From: Brevibacillus sp042683565
Lineage (GTDB): Bacteria; Bacillota; Bacilli; Brevibacillales; Brevibacillaceae
Assembly (NCBI RefSeq): GCF_042683565.1
Contig: NZ_JBHUJW010000023.1
Location: 269,340-333,339, forward strand
Length of the DNA: 64,000 bases
Direction of reading: 5' to 3'
Shown here: piece after piece, positions 23,282-32,278 of the stretch
Numbering within the stretch: the stretch's first letter is position 1
Layout of the letters: each line of letters starts with the position of its first letter
Program-made: the position numbers and the translations under genes
Notes under the pieces: generated by a model
The model's input: only the letters and a program-made list of their open reading frames with translations
Told to the model about the DNA's origin: nothing
The model's database searches: none

Positions 23282-24145
23282 TTATTTATAGACGACCGCG
23301 CGTTCAAACAGGTATAGGATCGCGCGAATCAGCAGGTAGACGAGAATGGACAGCAGAATGATGCCGAGCAGGCCCATAACTGCCGCATTGAACTGATACG
23401 GACCGCTTTTGCTGAAGATGAATCGCGTCAGTCCGACCACATTGAGCAAATACTCGACGATGAACAGGTTGGCGACGGTAATCGCTATCGTCTTTTTCAG
23501 ATCCGCCAGCAAATACGGCTTGATGTTCTTGTACACATGGTGGATGAGGACATGCCAGACGCCCATGCCTTTGGCCACAGCTGTCTTGATGTAATCTTCG
23601 CCGCCGATCTGATTGTACTTCAGACTGACGACTTTCATGAGAAAAATGGTAGGCCCGATCGCCAGCAAGATCATCGGAAACCAGCTGTTCTCCGCGTCGC
23701 TCGTCGGAGACAGCGTGATGATGCGGATATTGGTTGCCTTGTAAAACGCAATCGCTGCAAAAATTGACATAAAAATCAGAACAAAATCCGGAATCGTCGC
23801 GATCAGGTTCAACAGCTTCTGGAAGTGCTGCACGATGCGGAAGCGCTGCAAAAACAACCCGAAAACGAGACTCGCAGCCACAGCGATGAGCACGCTGGAA
23901 AACAGCAGTTCAAACGTACTTAGGGCAAAAGGAAAGATGTCCTCGGCGATGCTTCTTTCGTTTTCCCCCAAATAATAGGTCCCCAGCGAACCTTGGGCGA
24001 TTTGCTGAATCAGGTACACCGTGCGCACCACCACATTTTCCGGGGCGAACACGATTTCTTCCTTTACCGTATACAACATGAATGGCCCGCCACACACGGC
24101 GACGACCAAAAAAAACATGCCCAGCAGTTGCTTCACATACGACAA
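23282..24145 (-). CDS. ABC transporter permease, DppB/OppB type
   Basis: The 287-residue protein has six hydrophobic segments and the docking loop YIKTAVAKGMGVWHVLIHHVYKNIKPYL, the OppB-family equivalent of the EAA motif. The start is the TTG at 24145 after AAGGGGG; the frame continues to 24205 through a TTG with no ribosome site. It lies 22 bases upstream of its DppC-type partner. Both are diverged from typical peptide permeases, and the first periplasmic loop (VFAPENVVVRTVYLIQQIAQG) is longer. Substrate unknown. Confidence 0.85.
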   Translation of the reverse strand: MSYVKQLLGMFFLVVAVCGGPFMLYTVKEEIVFAPENVVVRTVYLIQQIAQGSLGTYYLGENERSIAEDIFPFALSTFELLFSSVLIAVAASLVFGLFLQRFRIVQHFQKLLNLIATIPDFVLIFMSIFAAIAFYKATNIRIITLSPTSDAENSWFPMILLAIGPTIFLMKVVSLKYNQIGGEDYIKTAVAKGMGVWHVLIHHVYKNIKPYLLADLKKTIAITVANLFIVEYLLNVVGLTRFIFSKSGPYQFNAAVMGLLGIILLSILVYLLIRAILYLFERAVVYK

Positions 24146-24250
24146 GCCTGCATACCCCCTTGCTAGTTCCAACAATACACCATCTATTAAAATCCATCCA
24201 GACAATCAAAAATATTTTATGTTTTTTTATATTTCGGATTATTTACCAAT

Positions 24251-24274
24251 AAAAAAAAGACGGCCTCTGCCGTC
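24251..24274 (-). terminator. Terminator of the CheX-like gene
   Basis: On the minus strand GACGGC-AGAG-GCCGTC is a perfect 6-bp stem with a 4-base loop, followed by eight T. It begins directly after the stop codon. Confidence 0.85.
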
Positions 24275-24736
24275 CTATCCAACTACTACCATTTGAATTT
24301 CCATGCGGCCCATGTCGTGCAGATCAAGCGGTGCCGAGAGCGCTGTACCGGTGATGCCTTGCATTTCGTCCTGCAGCAACACTGTCGGCGGCGTAATGTC
24401 GACAGCCACGCCCTTGTTGGACAAAATCGTGGTCGCATTCCCCGAGATCATATTGCTCAGTTCCGATATCGCACTTCTCCCCATTTCATCCATCTCATGC
24501 ACGGGGAAGCCTCCCATCATGGCGGATACAATCCGCAGCGCCAACTGGTCCTGCAGGCCAAAATACACGCTTCCCTGCAACTGGCCCGTCATCCCGATCT
24601 GAATCCATGTATGGTTTTCCGGGCTCAACCATTCCCTTTCAGACATTTCGCCGCGAGAAATGTCTACATTGCAAACTTGCTGAATCACGGATGTTGCAGA
24701 TTCGAGAAATGGATCTAAAAAGTCAAGGTCTTTCAT
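24275..24736 (-). CDS. CheX-like chemotaxis phosphatase family protein
   Basis: The 153-residue protein (start ATG at 24736 after AAAGGAAG; the longer frame to 24913 overlaps the next gene) shows the CheC/CheX fold pattern. It has the segment MTGQLQGSVYFGLQDQLALRIVSAMMGG and the phosphatase motif SAISELSNMISGNA, where the Glu and Asn pair is the CheX signature. CheX proteins dephosphorylate CheY-P or related response regulators. The gene is not next to chemotaxis genes. It may therefore serve a different response regulator, which is inference. Confidence 0.8.
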   Translation of the reverse strand: MKDLDFLDPFLESATSVIQQVCNVDISRGEMSEREWLSPENHTWIQIGMTGQLQGSVYFGLQDQLALRIVSAMMGGFPVHEMDEMGRSAISELSNMISGNATTILSNKGVAVDITPPTVLLQDEMQGITGTALSAPLDLHDMGRMEIQMVVVG

Positions 24737-24815
24737 TTGAGCAATCTTCCTTTCCCGGGCAATTAACTGTGTCTTAGCCTTATCATAATGTCGACTTTTG
24801 TCAGAAGCAAGAGGA

Positions 24816-25211
24816 TTAGTAAAAACTTGCAGGAAAACAGTCACGAAAACAAGGGATACCGGGAAAAAGATCCTCGACTTTCGCCTCATTCCTGCATGTG
24901 AAAATAGATACACAAGTGCGCAAGTCCAGCACTTCGACTCCTACCTCGTGGCTGCTTAGCTGCCACATCGGCAGTTCAAGACGTTCAAAGGCAAAGACCG
25001 TATCGCCAAACGCCATGCACTCCCGGATGCAGCGCTCAGGGGGGTATGTCTCATCGGCTTCCAGCAAATGGATGGGCTCCAGACCAAACTGCTGCAGCAA
25101 ATGCAAACGATCCAGCAGTTGCTCCTGTCGTTTGCTTCGGACCGTACGTCGGGGAGAGAGCAATGGGTACTCTTTCCACACATATTCCCATTTGATCCCG
25201 TGATAAAACAT
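24816..25211 (-). CDS. Hypothetical protein upstream of the CheX-like gene
   Basis: The start is the ATG at 25211, after GGGAGGG and seven bases; an in-frame extension to 25343 overlaps the protease gene and is not used. The 131-residue product (MFYHGIKWEYVWKEYPLL...) has no signal peptide or membrane segment. It is rich in aromatic residues and Leu, with five cysteines, three of them in the last 32 residues (LRTCVSIFTCRNE...PCFRDCF). I do not recognise the family. It lies 79 bases upstream of the CheX-like gene, so cotranscription is possible. A terminator separates it from the protease gene. Confidence 0.65.
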   Translation of the reverse strand: MFYHGIKWEYVWKEYPLLSPRRTVRSKRQEQLLDRLHLLQQFGLEPIHLLEADETYPPERCIRECMAFGDTVFAFERLELPMWQLSSHEVGVEVLDLRTCVSIFTCRNEAKVEDLFPGIPCFRDCFPASFY

Positions 25212-25229
25212 AAATTTTCCCTCCCAAAA

Positions 25230-25271
25230 CACAAACGCCCGGAAGCAGCAGGATCGGTCGCTGCCTCCGGG
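25230..25271 (-). terminator. Terminator of the Vpr-like protease
   Basis: On the minus strand CCCGGAGGCAGC (25271-25260) pairs with GCTGCTTCCGGG (25249-25238), one wobble, followed by CGTTTGTGTTTTGG. It sits 8 bases after the stop. Confidence 0.75.
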
Positions 25272-25278
25272 TGCCGCT

Positions 25279-28200
25279 TTACCGTTTTTTCCCTTGCACG
25301 ACAACCTCTGCTCGCGCTTCCCGTCCCAGCGCGTCTTTCGCATTCAATACCAGCTTGTGCTTTCCGTCAAGTACCTGGTCGAGCACGATGTGGAATTCGC
25401 CGCGATCGTTGATGTCCGCTGGCAGCTTTCGCTCTCCGTACGCCGCCGTCATCGTGATCGCTCCTGTTCCCGTCACTTTTCCATCGATCGGAACCATCTC
25501 GCCGGATTTGGCCTCGATCTGCTTCTGCGCCGGGGCCACGGCTGGAGCCGGTATCGCTCGCGCCTGATACGTCAAGCGCTGCTCGCCGTGATGCAGCACG
25601 ACCGAGCCGACGTTTGCGTCTACGTAGCCGTACACGACCAGTGCATTCTCGTTCCCTGCTCCGTCCTCGCCTTCGATCAGGATGCGGTTCTCTCCTTGCC
25701 CGAGCGCCAGCATTTGTGTCACATGCTTCTCAACAGGCTTCTCCAACTGGTCCTCCTCGAAGCTTGCGACGATCTGTCCGTTCACGCTTACCTTGCCCTT
25801 GTACGTCTGATCGCGGTACATCAAACGAATCGGGAGCATGACCTTCCGGGTGTTTTTGTCGTACAGGACGTCCTCAGCCCCATCGTTCTTGAACTGCAGC
25901 GAAGGGGGCGTCGTATCGACGATAATTCTCTGGGTAAACTGCCGCGTATTTCCGTACATATCCTGCGCGCTGTAGACGATGTAGTTGAGTCCTTCCGCCA
26001 GATGCAGGATCGTCTCAAACGAACCATCCGCCTCCACTTTTACAGGCACCTTGTTGATCGACAGCCGCACGCGATCCAGCATGTCCTCCCCGGTCACTTT
26101 GCCGCGGATCGCTATATCCGGCTGCTTCGATATTTTCACGTACGCGAACAAATCGTCAGGGAAGACCACGAACGGCGGCGTCGTATCGCCTTTTCCGTTG
26201 ATGTCAACGACGCTGATGTTGCCGGCGAAGTCGTAAGCCACCACGCTAAAGCGCTTGTCCGGCTGGTTGACGATCGTGCTGGTGACGTTGCTGGAGAAAG
26301 GGCCACCGACTTTTTTTCCGTTCATGTAGAGCAAATAGCCCTGGATGTCTTTGTCGCGGCTGCTCCATTGTACCCGATTGCCCGACAGCGAGGCGGAGAT
26401 TACCGGCGGCTTCGTATCCACCCGAATCGGCAGTGTCAGCGTCTGCCAGTTGGCGTTTCGCCCGTCGATTTTGGCCTTGATGACGAACTGGTACGCGCCG
26501 TCTGGGACTTTCTCATAAATTCCTTTTTCCGGCGAAAAGGCCTTGCCGTCCCAGCTCCATTCTTCCCGCTCCGTGTAGTAATACGGCGTTCCCAGCTTGG
26601 ACTGGTCGAACTTGCTGACTCTCTCCATGCGCGTCAGCGAACGGATCAGCTTGCCGGACGCATCCGTGACATCGACCACGACTTGCCGGGCATTTCGCAA
26701 AAACGTGATGGAAGGCGCGGCGATATCGTAATGGCCGTCGCCGTTCGGGGAAAACGCGATCTTCGCCGGATCAATCCGGGGCGTTCCTTCCTCGCTCGCG
26801 CCCGTCACGCCAAGGTAGTCCCGATATTTCCACTTGTCGTTCTGCTTGTCCTGGTACCAGGTCGTTTTGATGCCTGTCCGCTTTTCCTGGCTGCCTGCCT
26901 CCCACATCGGCTCGTCCATGACGCGGGGCTCGTCCCACTTCCCGTAAAAGCCGTAATAAGGCACGCGCAGCTTCGGCAGGGAAGCATCGTCGGGCTGAAA
27001 CAACAGAAAGCCTTCTGCAAACTGGTTGCGCGCCGCGTCCTGCGGAATGTTGAGCGTCACCTTTACTTCCGCTCTCGCGCCGGGCTGGACCGTGACCTGC
27101 TGCTGAGAAAATTGCACCTGCGCTCCTTCGAGGTTCGTCTCCGTCAGCATGTTCAGCCCGTTTTTGCGCAAGTCCGTCAGCACGCCGAATTCATCGCGGA
27201 GCTGATAGGTGACGGGCTTCTTCCCGAACTTGTTGTCGACGAACAAGGAAAACTGTGTCGTCGTGCCGATCTCGCCCAGCGAGACGCCCGCCTTGCCCTT
27301 TTTGTCTACGATAATGACCGGCGTTTGAATCGCTTTAGCGATTTGCATCAGGCCGGCCCCTTGGACACGGGGGCTGTACGGCATTTTTTTCTTCGGCTTT
27401 TCTGCCATCGTCGATACAGCCTGCCGGGGATCAAGGATCGGCTCTGCGGTGTTCATGGCGGCAGCCTTCAGCGTCTCGACCAGCTCTCTGCCTTGCAAGG
27501 CGCGCCCCTGCTTCTGGTACGCCTGTTTGAGCAGCGCCATCCCGCCCGCTACATGGGGAGTGGCCATCGAGGTCCCGCTTTTCACGGCGTACTCCGACTC
27601 GCGTACCGTCGAGAGGATGCCCCCGCCCGGAGCGGCGATTTCCGGTTTGAACTGCAGATCAGGCGTCGGTCCCCACGAGGAAAACGCCGAGATCGTCCCT
27701 CCGTCGGGATAGGGCATCGGGTTTTGGGCGTATTGCCCATCAAACGTGATCGTCACTTTCTTCCCTTTTTTGAGGGCGTGGGCCAGCTGCTCTCCCATCT
27801 GCTTCAAAATGGACACTCCCGGAATTTGCTTCAAATGCTCGGCGCTGATCAGGAGCGGTCCTGGCTCATTGTTGAAGATGACGGCTCCGACGGCACCCGC
27901 TTCCTTGGCGAGCCGCAGCTTCTCGTCAAACGAAATATCGCCGCGTTCCAGCAGCACGACCTTCCCTTTTACGGAAACGTTGTAGTCTTCCTTTTTTCCC
28001 TTACCCATGTACACCAGCTGATACGGCTTTAGCAGCGTAGAGACTGGCGTCAGCACCGTGCCGCTCCCGGCGTGTCCGTGCAGGTAAACGACGCGCTCCA
28101 ACCCCGGCACGCCCTGCACGCCAAAGCTGTATCCCGCGAGCGTCGTCGCGTTGACAGAAGCGACCGAGAAAGCATCCGGCGCAAGGCCCGGCGAGCCGAT

Positions 28201-29040
28201 CATCGCGACGTCCGGATTTTTATCCCGCACCTTGTCGCTTCCGAAATAGGCGTCATTGCCCGCCGCCGCGACCACGATCACGCCGTTGTCCACTGCCCGC
28301 TTGACGGCGTACTGCTCGGTATTCGTCTCGTCGACATACCCCGCTGAAGAACCCAGGCTCAAGTTGATGACATCCGCTTTTTTGGCGATCGAATCGTTGA
28401 TGGCAAACAAAATCGACTCGCTAAGCCCCGGGACTTCGCCCTGGTAGTTGGAAAACACCTTTTGGCTCAAGATTTGGGTTTCGGGCGCTACCCCTTTCAG
28501 CTTTCCGTTGGCAGCGATGATGCCCGCGACGTGCACCCCGTGCTGCGATTCCCCCACGTCCTCCGTCGTCTGATTGCGGTCCGCCCAGTTGTAGCCGCGG
28601 ATGACTTTTTGCGTGGAGCCTGATTTTTTCTCCGCGAGCCGTTTATCACGCGGCGGCGGCATGTCCGGGTGCTTCGGGTTCACTCCGGTATCCACCACAG
28701 AGACCAGCATCCCCTCGCCCTTCACTCCCGCCTGCTCCCATGCCTGGGGAGCCTCGATCATGTCCAGAGTGGAAATGGAGGCATTTGCTACCTGCTCGCC
28801 CTTCCATGAATGAGCAGGACGTGTCCATTCGTCAGCAAAGGCCCGCGCTTTCGGTTGAGCGGCACCCCGCAAAGTTCCTGTGTAGGCCGGCCGCTCCATG
28901 CTCTGCAAATCTTGCAGCACCTGATGGTACAGCGCGGTCGATTGGGGCACGGATTGCGCCCGTGCCGCAGCAATGTTCACATACGTGTCAGGAGAAAGCA
29001 AAAGCAACGCCAAACCTAAGCTGATCACTCGTTTTCTCAT
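25279..29040 (-). CDS. Large secreted subtilisin-family serine protease (Vpr-like)
   Basis: The 1253-residue precursor starts with a signal peptide (MRKRVISLGLALLLLSPDTYVNIAAARA). The S8 catalytic triad is Asp117 (SVVDTGVN), His167 (HGVHVAG) and Ser491 (GTSMATPHVAGG). A protease-associated (PA) domain is inserted between His and Ser (about 325-430), as in Vpr and lactocepin-type enzymes. The C-terminal 700 residues consist of beta-rich Fn3/Ig-like modules (DTKPPVISASLSG, DTTPPFVVFPDD, VDTTPPSLQFKND). No SLH, LPXTG or membrane anchor is visible, so it is probably released or loosely wall-bound. The ATG at 29040 follows AAAGGGGG. It probably feeds the cell with peptides. Confidence 0.92.
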   Translation of the reverse strand: MRKRVISLGLALLLLSPDTYVNIAAARAQSVPQSTALYHQVLQDLQSMERPAYTGTLRGAAQPKARAFADEWTRPAHSWKGEQVANASISTLDMIEAPQAWEQAGVKGEGMLVSVVDTGVNPKHPDMPPPRDKRLAEKKSGSTQKVIRGYNWADRNQTTEDVGESQHGVHVAGIIAANGKLKGVAPETQILSQKVFSNYQGEVPGLSESILFAINDSIAKKADVINLSLGSSAGYVDETNTEQYAVKRAVDNGVIVVAAAGNDAYFGSDKVRDKNPDVAMIGSPGLAPDAFSVASVNATTLAGYSFGVQGVPGLERVVYLHGHAGSGTVLTPVSTLLKPYQLVYMGKGKKEDYNVSVKGKVVLLERGDISFDEKLRLAKEAGAVGAVIFNNEPGPLLISAEHLKQIPGVSILKQMGEQLAHALKKGKKVTITFDGQYAQNPMPYPDGGTISAFSSWGPTPDLQFKPEIAAPGGGILSTVRESEYAVKSGTSMATPHVAGGMALLKQAYQKQGRALQGRELVETLKAAAMNTAEPILDPRQAVSTMAEKPKKKMPYSPRVQGAGLMQIAKAIQTPVIIVDKKGKAGVSLGEIGTTTQFSLFVDNKFGKKPVTYQLRDEFGVLTDLRKNGLNMLTETNLEGAQVQFSQQQVTVQPGARAEVKVTLNIPQDAARNQFAEGFLLFQPDDASLPKLRVPYYGFYGKWDEPRVMDEPMWEAGSQEKRTGIKTTWYQDKQNDKWKYRDYLGVTGASEEGTPRIDPAKIAFSPNGDGHYDIAAPSITFLRNARQVVVDVTDASGKLIRSLTRMERVSKFDQSKLGTPYYYTEREEWSWDGKAFSPEKGIYEKVPDGAYQFVIKAKIDGRNANWQTLTLPIRVDTKPPVISASLSGNRVQWSSRDKDIQGYLLYMNGKKVGGPFSSNVTSTIVNQPDKRFSVVAYDFAGNISVVDINGKGDTTPPFVVFPDDLFAYVKISKQPDIAIRGKVTGEDMLDRVRLSINKVPVKVEADGSFETILHLAEGLNYIVYSAQDMYGNTRQFTQRIIVDTTPPSLQFKNDGAEDVLYDKNTRKVMLPIRLMYRDQTYKGKVSVNGQIVASFEEDQLEKPVEKHVTQMLALGQGENRILIEGEDGAGNENALVVYGYVDANVGSVVLHHGEQRLTYQARAIPAPAVAPAQKQIEAKSGEMVPIDGKVTGTGAITMTAAYGERKLPADINDRGEFHIVLDQVLDGKHKLVLNAKDALGREARAEVVVQGKKR

Positions 29041-29126
29041 CGTTTGCCCCCTTTTGGTAAGGCTTCCATTGTCTTTAAGTTTTCACTGGGAACCGCTCAG
29101 GTATTCCTCGTTATGAAAATGGATGG

Positions 29127-29155
29127 TTGACAAACGATTCTTTGCTGTTTATATT
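29127..29155 (+). promoter_or_regulatory. Sigma-A promoter of the marR gene
   Basis: TTGACA (29127-29132), a 17-base spacer and TATATT (29150-29155) form a near-consensus promoter about 70 bases before the marR start. Confidence 0.75.
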
Positions 29156-29171
29156 TAATCGCATTAAATAT
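29151..29171. promoter_or_regulatory. MarR-type operator over the marR promoter
   Basis: ATATTTAA-TCGCA-TTAAATAT is a perfect inverted repeat of 8-base arms. It overlaps the -10 box and the transcription start, and is of the size and AT-rich type bound by MarR dimers. Self-repression is the likely role. Confidence 0.65.
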
Positions 29172-29225
29172 TCCTGACACGAAATAAGATTGTCGAACGA
29201 GTACGACTTGCAAGGAGCTGAAGTT

Positions 29226-29669
29226 ATGGAACACGATACAACGCATGCGATGGAACGGCTGCAGGAGGCGTTTCGCTCCACGATGCGGGCACTCGGTCCG
29301 CAGCTGTCGGAGCCTGTATTCGGACTCACGGGGACGCAATTCTACATCCTCCATCAGCTGGACCAAAAGGGGAAGTGTACGGTCGGCGAGCTGGCTGATT
29401 CCATGGGCGTCAAGCCAAGCGCGATCACGGCCATGATCGATCGATTGGACAAGCACGAGTTCGTCGTCCGGGACCGGGACGACAACGATCGCCGAGTCGT
29501 CTATATCCGGCTCACGAAATCCGGCGCGGAGACGCTGAAACAGGTGAAGAAGCACCGGCTGTGTATTCTCCAGCACTACCTGTCCCATTTGACTGCCGAG
29601 GAGTTGGAGAGCATGATTCGCGTTTTTGAGAAGCTGGCAAAAGTTGCTCCTCCTGCGAAGCAGCCGTGA
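29226..29669 (+). CDS. MarR-family transcriptional regulator (YsmB-like)
   Basis: The 147-residue protein has the MarR winged helix: TVGELADSMGVKPSAITAMIDRLDKHEFVVRDRDDNDRRVVYIRLT (about residues 58-105), where the Asp-Arg wing is conserved. The ATG at 29226 follows AAGGAG; the frame begins further upstream at 29190 within the operator region. Position next to sdhCAB and gerE corresponds to ysmB of B. subtilis. An operator-like palindrome covers its promoter. The ligand and targets other than itself are unknown. Confidence 0.88.
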   Translation: MEHDTTHAMERLQEAFRSTMRALGPQLSEPVFGLTGTQFYILHQLDQKGKCTVGELADSMGVKPSAITAMIDRLDKHEFVVRDRDDNDRRVVYIRLTKSGAETLKQVKKHRLCILQHYLSHLTAEELESMIRVFEKLAKVAPPAKQP

Positions 29670-29690
29670 TCGGTCATTTTCGGAAAGGAA

Positions 29691-29729
29691 AAAAGCGCGC
29701 AATCCCGAATCGGATTGCACGCTTTCTTT
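29691..29729. terminator. Bidirectional terminator between marR and sdhB
   Basis: AAAGCG-C-GCAATCC and GGATTGC-A-CGCTTT pair around a 6-base loop with one mismatch. Four A precede and TCTTT follows, so both converging transcripts can end here. Confidence 0.85.
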
Positions 29730-29739
29730 GTACATGCGC

Positions 29740-30489
29740 TTACGAGAAGAAGAATTTCTTCACGGCATGTTTCGTTGTTTCTTTGTTCATGTGAGCGATG
29801 GAGGTCGTGAGCGGAATGCCTTTCGGGCAAGCCTGTACGCAGTTTTGCGAGTTACCGCAGTCGCCGATACCGCCGTCTTCCATCAAGGCATCCAGACGCT
29901 CATGTTTGTTCATTTTACCGGTTGGGTGCTCATTGAACAGACGCACCTGGGAAATCGCGAACGGACCGATGAATTCGGATTTCGCATTCACGTTCGGGCA
30001 AGCTTCGAGACATACGCCGCAAGTCATGCACTTGGACAGCTCATACGCCCATTGACGATCCACTTCCGGCATGCGAGGTCCAGGACCCAGGTCATGCGTA
30101 CCGTCGATCGGAATCCATGCTTTTACCCGTTTCAGCGCATCGAACATGCGGCTGCGGTCTACGGCCAGGTCGCGCTGTACAGGGAATGTGCTCATCGGTT
30201 CGAGACGAATCGGTTGTTCGAGCTTGTCGATCAGCGCAGAGCACGCCTGGCGCGGTCTGCCGTTGATAACCATCGAGCACGCACCGCATACTTCCTCCAG
30301 GCAGTTCGATTCCCAGTTTACCGGAGCCGTTTTTTGACCTTGAGCGTTCAGCGGATTGCGCTGAATTTCCATCAGCGCGCCGATTACGTTCATGTTAGGA
30401 CGGTAAGGAATTTTGAACTCTTCCTTGTACGGAGTGCTGTCAGGGCTGTCTTGACGTGTAATAATCAGGTGTACCAATTTTTCTGCCAT
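29740..30489 (-). CDS. sdhB: Succinate dehydrogenase iron-sulfur subunit
   Basis: The 249-residue protein has the three iron-sulfur binding regions of SdhB. The 2Fe-2S site is NCLEEVCGACSMVINGRPRQAC, and the 4Fe-4S and 3Fe-4S sites are CMTCGVCLEACPNV and CVQACPKG with an upstream Cys. It carries electrons from SdhA to the membrane haem/quinone subunit SdhC. The ATG at 30489 follows GGAGGT. It is the last gene of the sdhCAB operon, the normal Bacillota order, and is followed by a shared terminator. Confidence 0.97.
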   Translation of the reverse strand: MAEKLVHLIITRQDSPDSTPYKEEFKIPYRPNMNVIGALMEIQRNPLNAQGQKTAPVNWESNCLEEVCGACSMVINGRPRQACSALIDKLEQPIRLEPMSTFPVQRDLAVDRSRMFDALKRVKAWIPIDGTHDLGPGPRMPEVDRQWAYELSKCMTCGVCLEACPNVNAKSEFIGPFAISQVRLFNEHPTGKMNKHERLDALMEDGGIGDCGNSQNCVQACPKGIPLTTSIAHMNKETTKHAVKKFFFS

Positions 30490-30508
30490 GATCAGTTACC
30501 TCCTTCTT

Positions 30509-32260
30509 TTAGTGCTTTTTCGTGTAATCACGTTTACGAGGCGCGATCAAGGAAACGTCGACATCTTCGTAGTAGATTTCAGGAGCAGTCGTTTCCGGGT
30601 TGAACTTCGCCATCGTCGTTTTCAAGAAGTTCTCGTCATCGCGTTCAGGGAATTCCGGCTTGTAGTGAGCGCCGCGGCTCTCGTTACGCATGAGCGCACC
30701 GATGGTGATCGCACGGGCCAGAACCAGCATGTTCCACAGGTGTCGGGTAAACGATGCACCCGAGTTGCTGAATTTGTTCGTGTCGTTGATGTTGATCTTT
30801 TTGTAGCGCTCCATCAACTCTTGGATCTTCTCATCGGTTTTTTGCAGACGATCGTTGTAACGAACGACTGTGACGTTGTCCGTCATCCACTCGCCCAGTT
30901 CCTTGTGGATCACGTAAGCATTTTCCGTACCATCCATTTTCAGGATGTTGTCGTATTTCGCTTGCTCCTTGCTGGTGTAGCTGTCGTACAGCGTCGAGGA
31001 CAGATCGTCAACCGACTTGTTCAGGCTTTCCATGTATTCGATCGCTTTCGGACCTGCTACCATACCGCCGAAAATCGCGGACAGGAGAGAGTTTGCCCCC
31101 AGACGGTTCGCACCGTGTTGCGAGTAGTCGCACTCCCCTGCAGCGAACAGGCCAGGGATGTTGGTCATTTGGTTGTAGTCAACCCACATGCCGCCCATCG
31201 AGTAGTGAACAGCCGGGAAGATTTTCATTGGAACCTTGCGCGGGTCGTCCCCTACGAACTTCTCGTAGATCTCGATGATTCCGCCCAGTTTCACATCGAG
31301 CTCTTTTGGATCTTTGTGGGACAGGTCGAGGTAAACCGTGTTTTCACCGTTTACACCCAGCTTCAGGTCTACGCACACGTGGAAAATTTCACGAGTCGCG
31401 ATGTCGCGCGGTACCAGGTTTCCGTATGCCGGATATTTTTCTTCGAGGAAGTACCAAGGCTTACCGTCTTTGTACGTCCAAACGCGTCCACCCTCACCGC
31501 GGGCAGATTCGGACATCAGGCGCAGCTTGTCGTCGCCAGGGATCGCTGTCGGGTGAATCTGGATCATCTCGCCGTTCGCGTAGATAACGCCTTGTTGATA
31601 AGCGGCAGATGCTGCCGTACCCGTGTTGATGATCGAGTTGGTCGATTTCCCGAAGATGATACCAGGTCCGCCAGTCGCCAAAATGACGGCATCTGCACGG
31701 AACGATTTGATTTCGCCGGAACGCAGGTTTTGCGCCGTGATCCCTTTACAGGTCCCTGCATCGTCCAGTACGGCTCCGAGGAAATCCCAATATTCGTATT
31801 TCGTTACCAGACCTTCTGCTTCGTAGCGGCGCACTTGCTCGTCCAAAGCGTACAGGAGCTGTTGACCGGTCGTTGCACCCGCAAACGCTGTACGGTGATG
31901 CTGTGTACCCCCGAAACGGCGGAAGTCAAGCAAACCTTCTGGTGTACGGTTGAACATAACGCCCATGCGGTCCAGCATGTAAATGATTCCAGGAGCCGCG
32001 TCGCACATCGCTTTTACTGGCGGTTGGTTCGCCAGGAAGTCGCCACCGTATACCGTATCGTCGAAGTGAATCCAGGTGGAGTCGCCTTCCCCTTTGGTAT
32101 TTACCGCACCGTTGATACCGCCTTGCGCACAAACGGAGTGGGAACGTTTAACCGGAACCAGGGAGAAAAGCTGGACGGGAACGCCTTTTTCTGCTGCTTT
32201 GATGGTAGCCATCAAGCCGGCCAAGCCACCACCGACAATGATAAGTTTACCTTTTGCCAT
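30509..32260 (-). CDS. sdhA: Succinate dehydrogenase flavoprotein subunit
   Basis: The 583-residue protein has the FAD fold IIVGGGLAGLMATIKAAEKG at the N terminus, the flavin-linking region RSHSVCAQGGINGA, and the dicarboxylate active site IHPTAIPGDDKLRLMSESARGEGG. It oxidises succinate to fumarate in the TCA cycle. The length matches Bacillus SdhA (586). The ATG at 32260 follows GGGGGAA, and the gene lies 18 bases after sdhC. It works with SdhB and SdhC as respiratory complex II feeding menaquinone. Confidence 0.97.
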   Translation of the reverse strand: MAKGKLIIVGGGLAGLMATIKAAEKGVPVQLFSLVPVKRSHSVCAQGGINGAVNTKGEGDSTWIHFDDTVYGGDFLANQPPVKAMCDAAPGIIYMLDRMGVMFNRTPEGLLDFRRFGGTQHHRTAFAGATTGQQLLYALDEQVRRYEAEGLVTKYEYWDFLGAVLDDAGTCKGITAQNLRSGEIKSFRADAVILATGGPGIIFGKSTNSIINTGTAASAAYQQGVIYANGEMIQIHPTAIPGDDKLRLMSESARGEGGRVWTYKDGKPWYFLEEKYPAYGNLVPRDIATREIFHVCVDLKLGVNGENTVYLDLSHKDPKELDVKLGGIIEIYEKFVGDDPRKVPMKIFPAVHYSMGGMWVDYNQMTNIPGLFAAGECDYSQHGANRLGANSLLSAIFGGMVAGPKAIEYMESLNKSVDDLSSTLYDSYTSKEQAKYDNILKMDGTENAYVIHKELGEWMTDNVTVVRYNDRLQKTDEKIQELMERYKKININDTNKFSNSGASFTRHLWNMLVLARAITIGALMRNESRGAHYKPEFPERDDENFLKTTMAKFNPETTAPEIYYEDVDVSLIAPRKRDYTKKH

Positions 32261-32278
32261 AGTAAATTCCCCCTATCC

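Noticed and set aside
25294..28032. 912-codon plus-strand frame
   Set aside because: It is antisense to the subtilase gene, which has a full catalytic triad and signal peptide.
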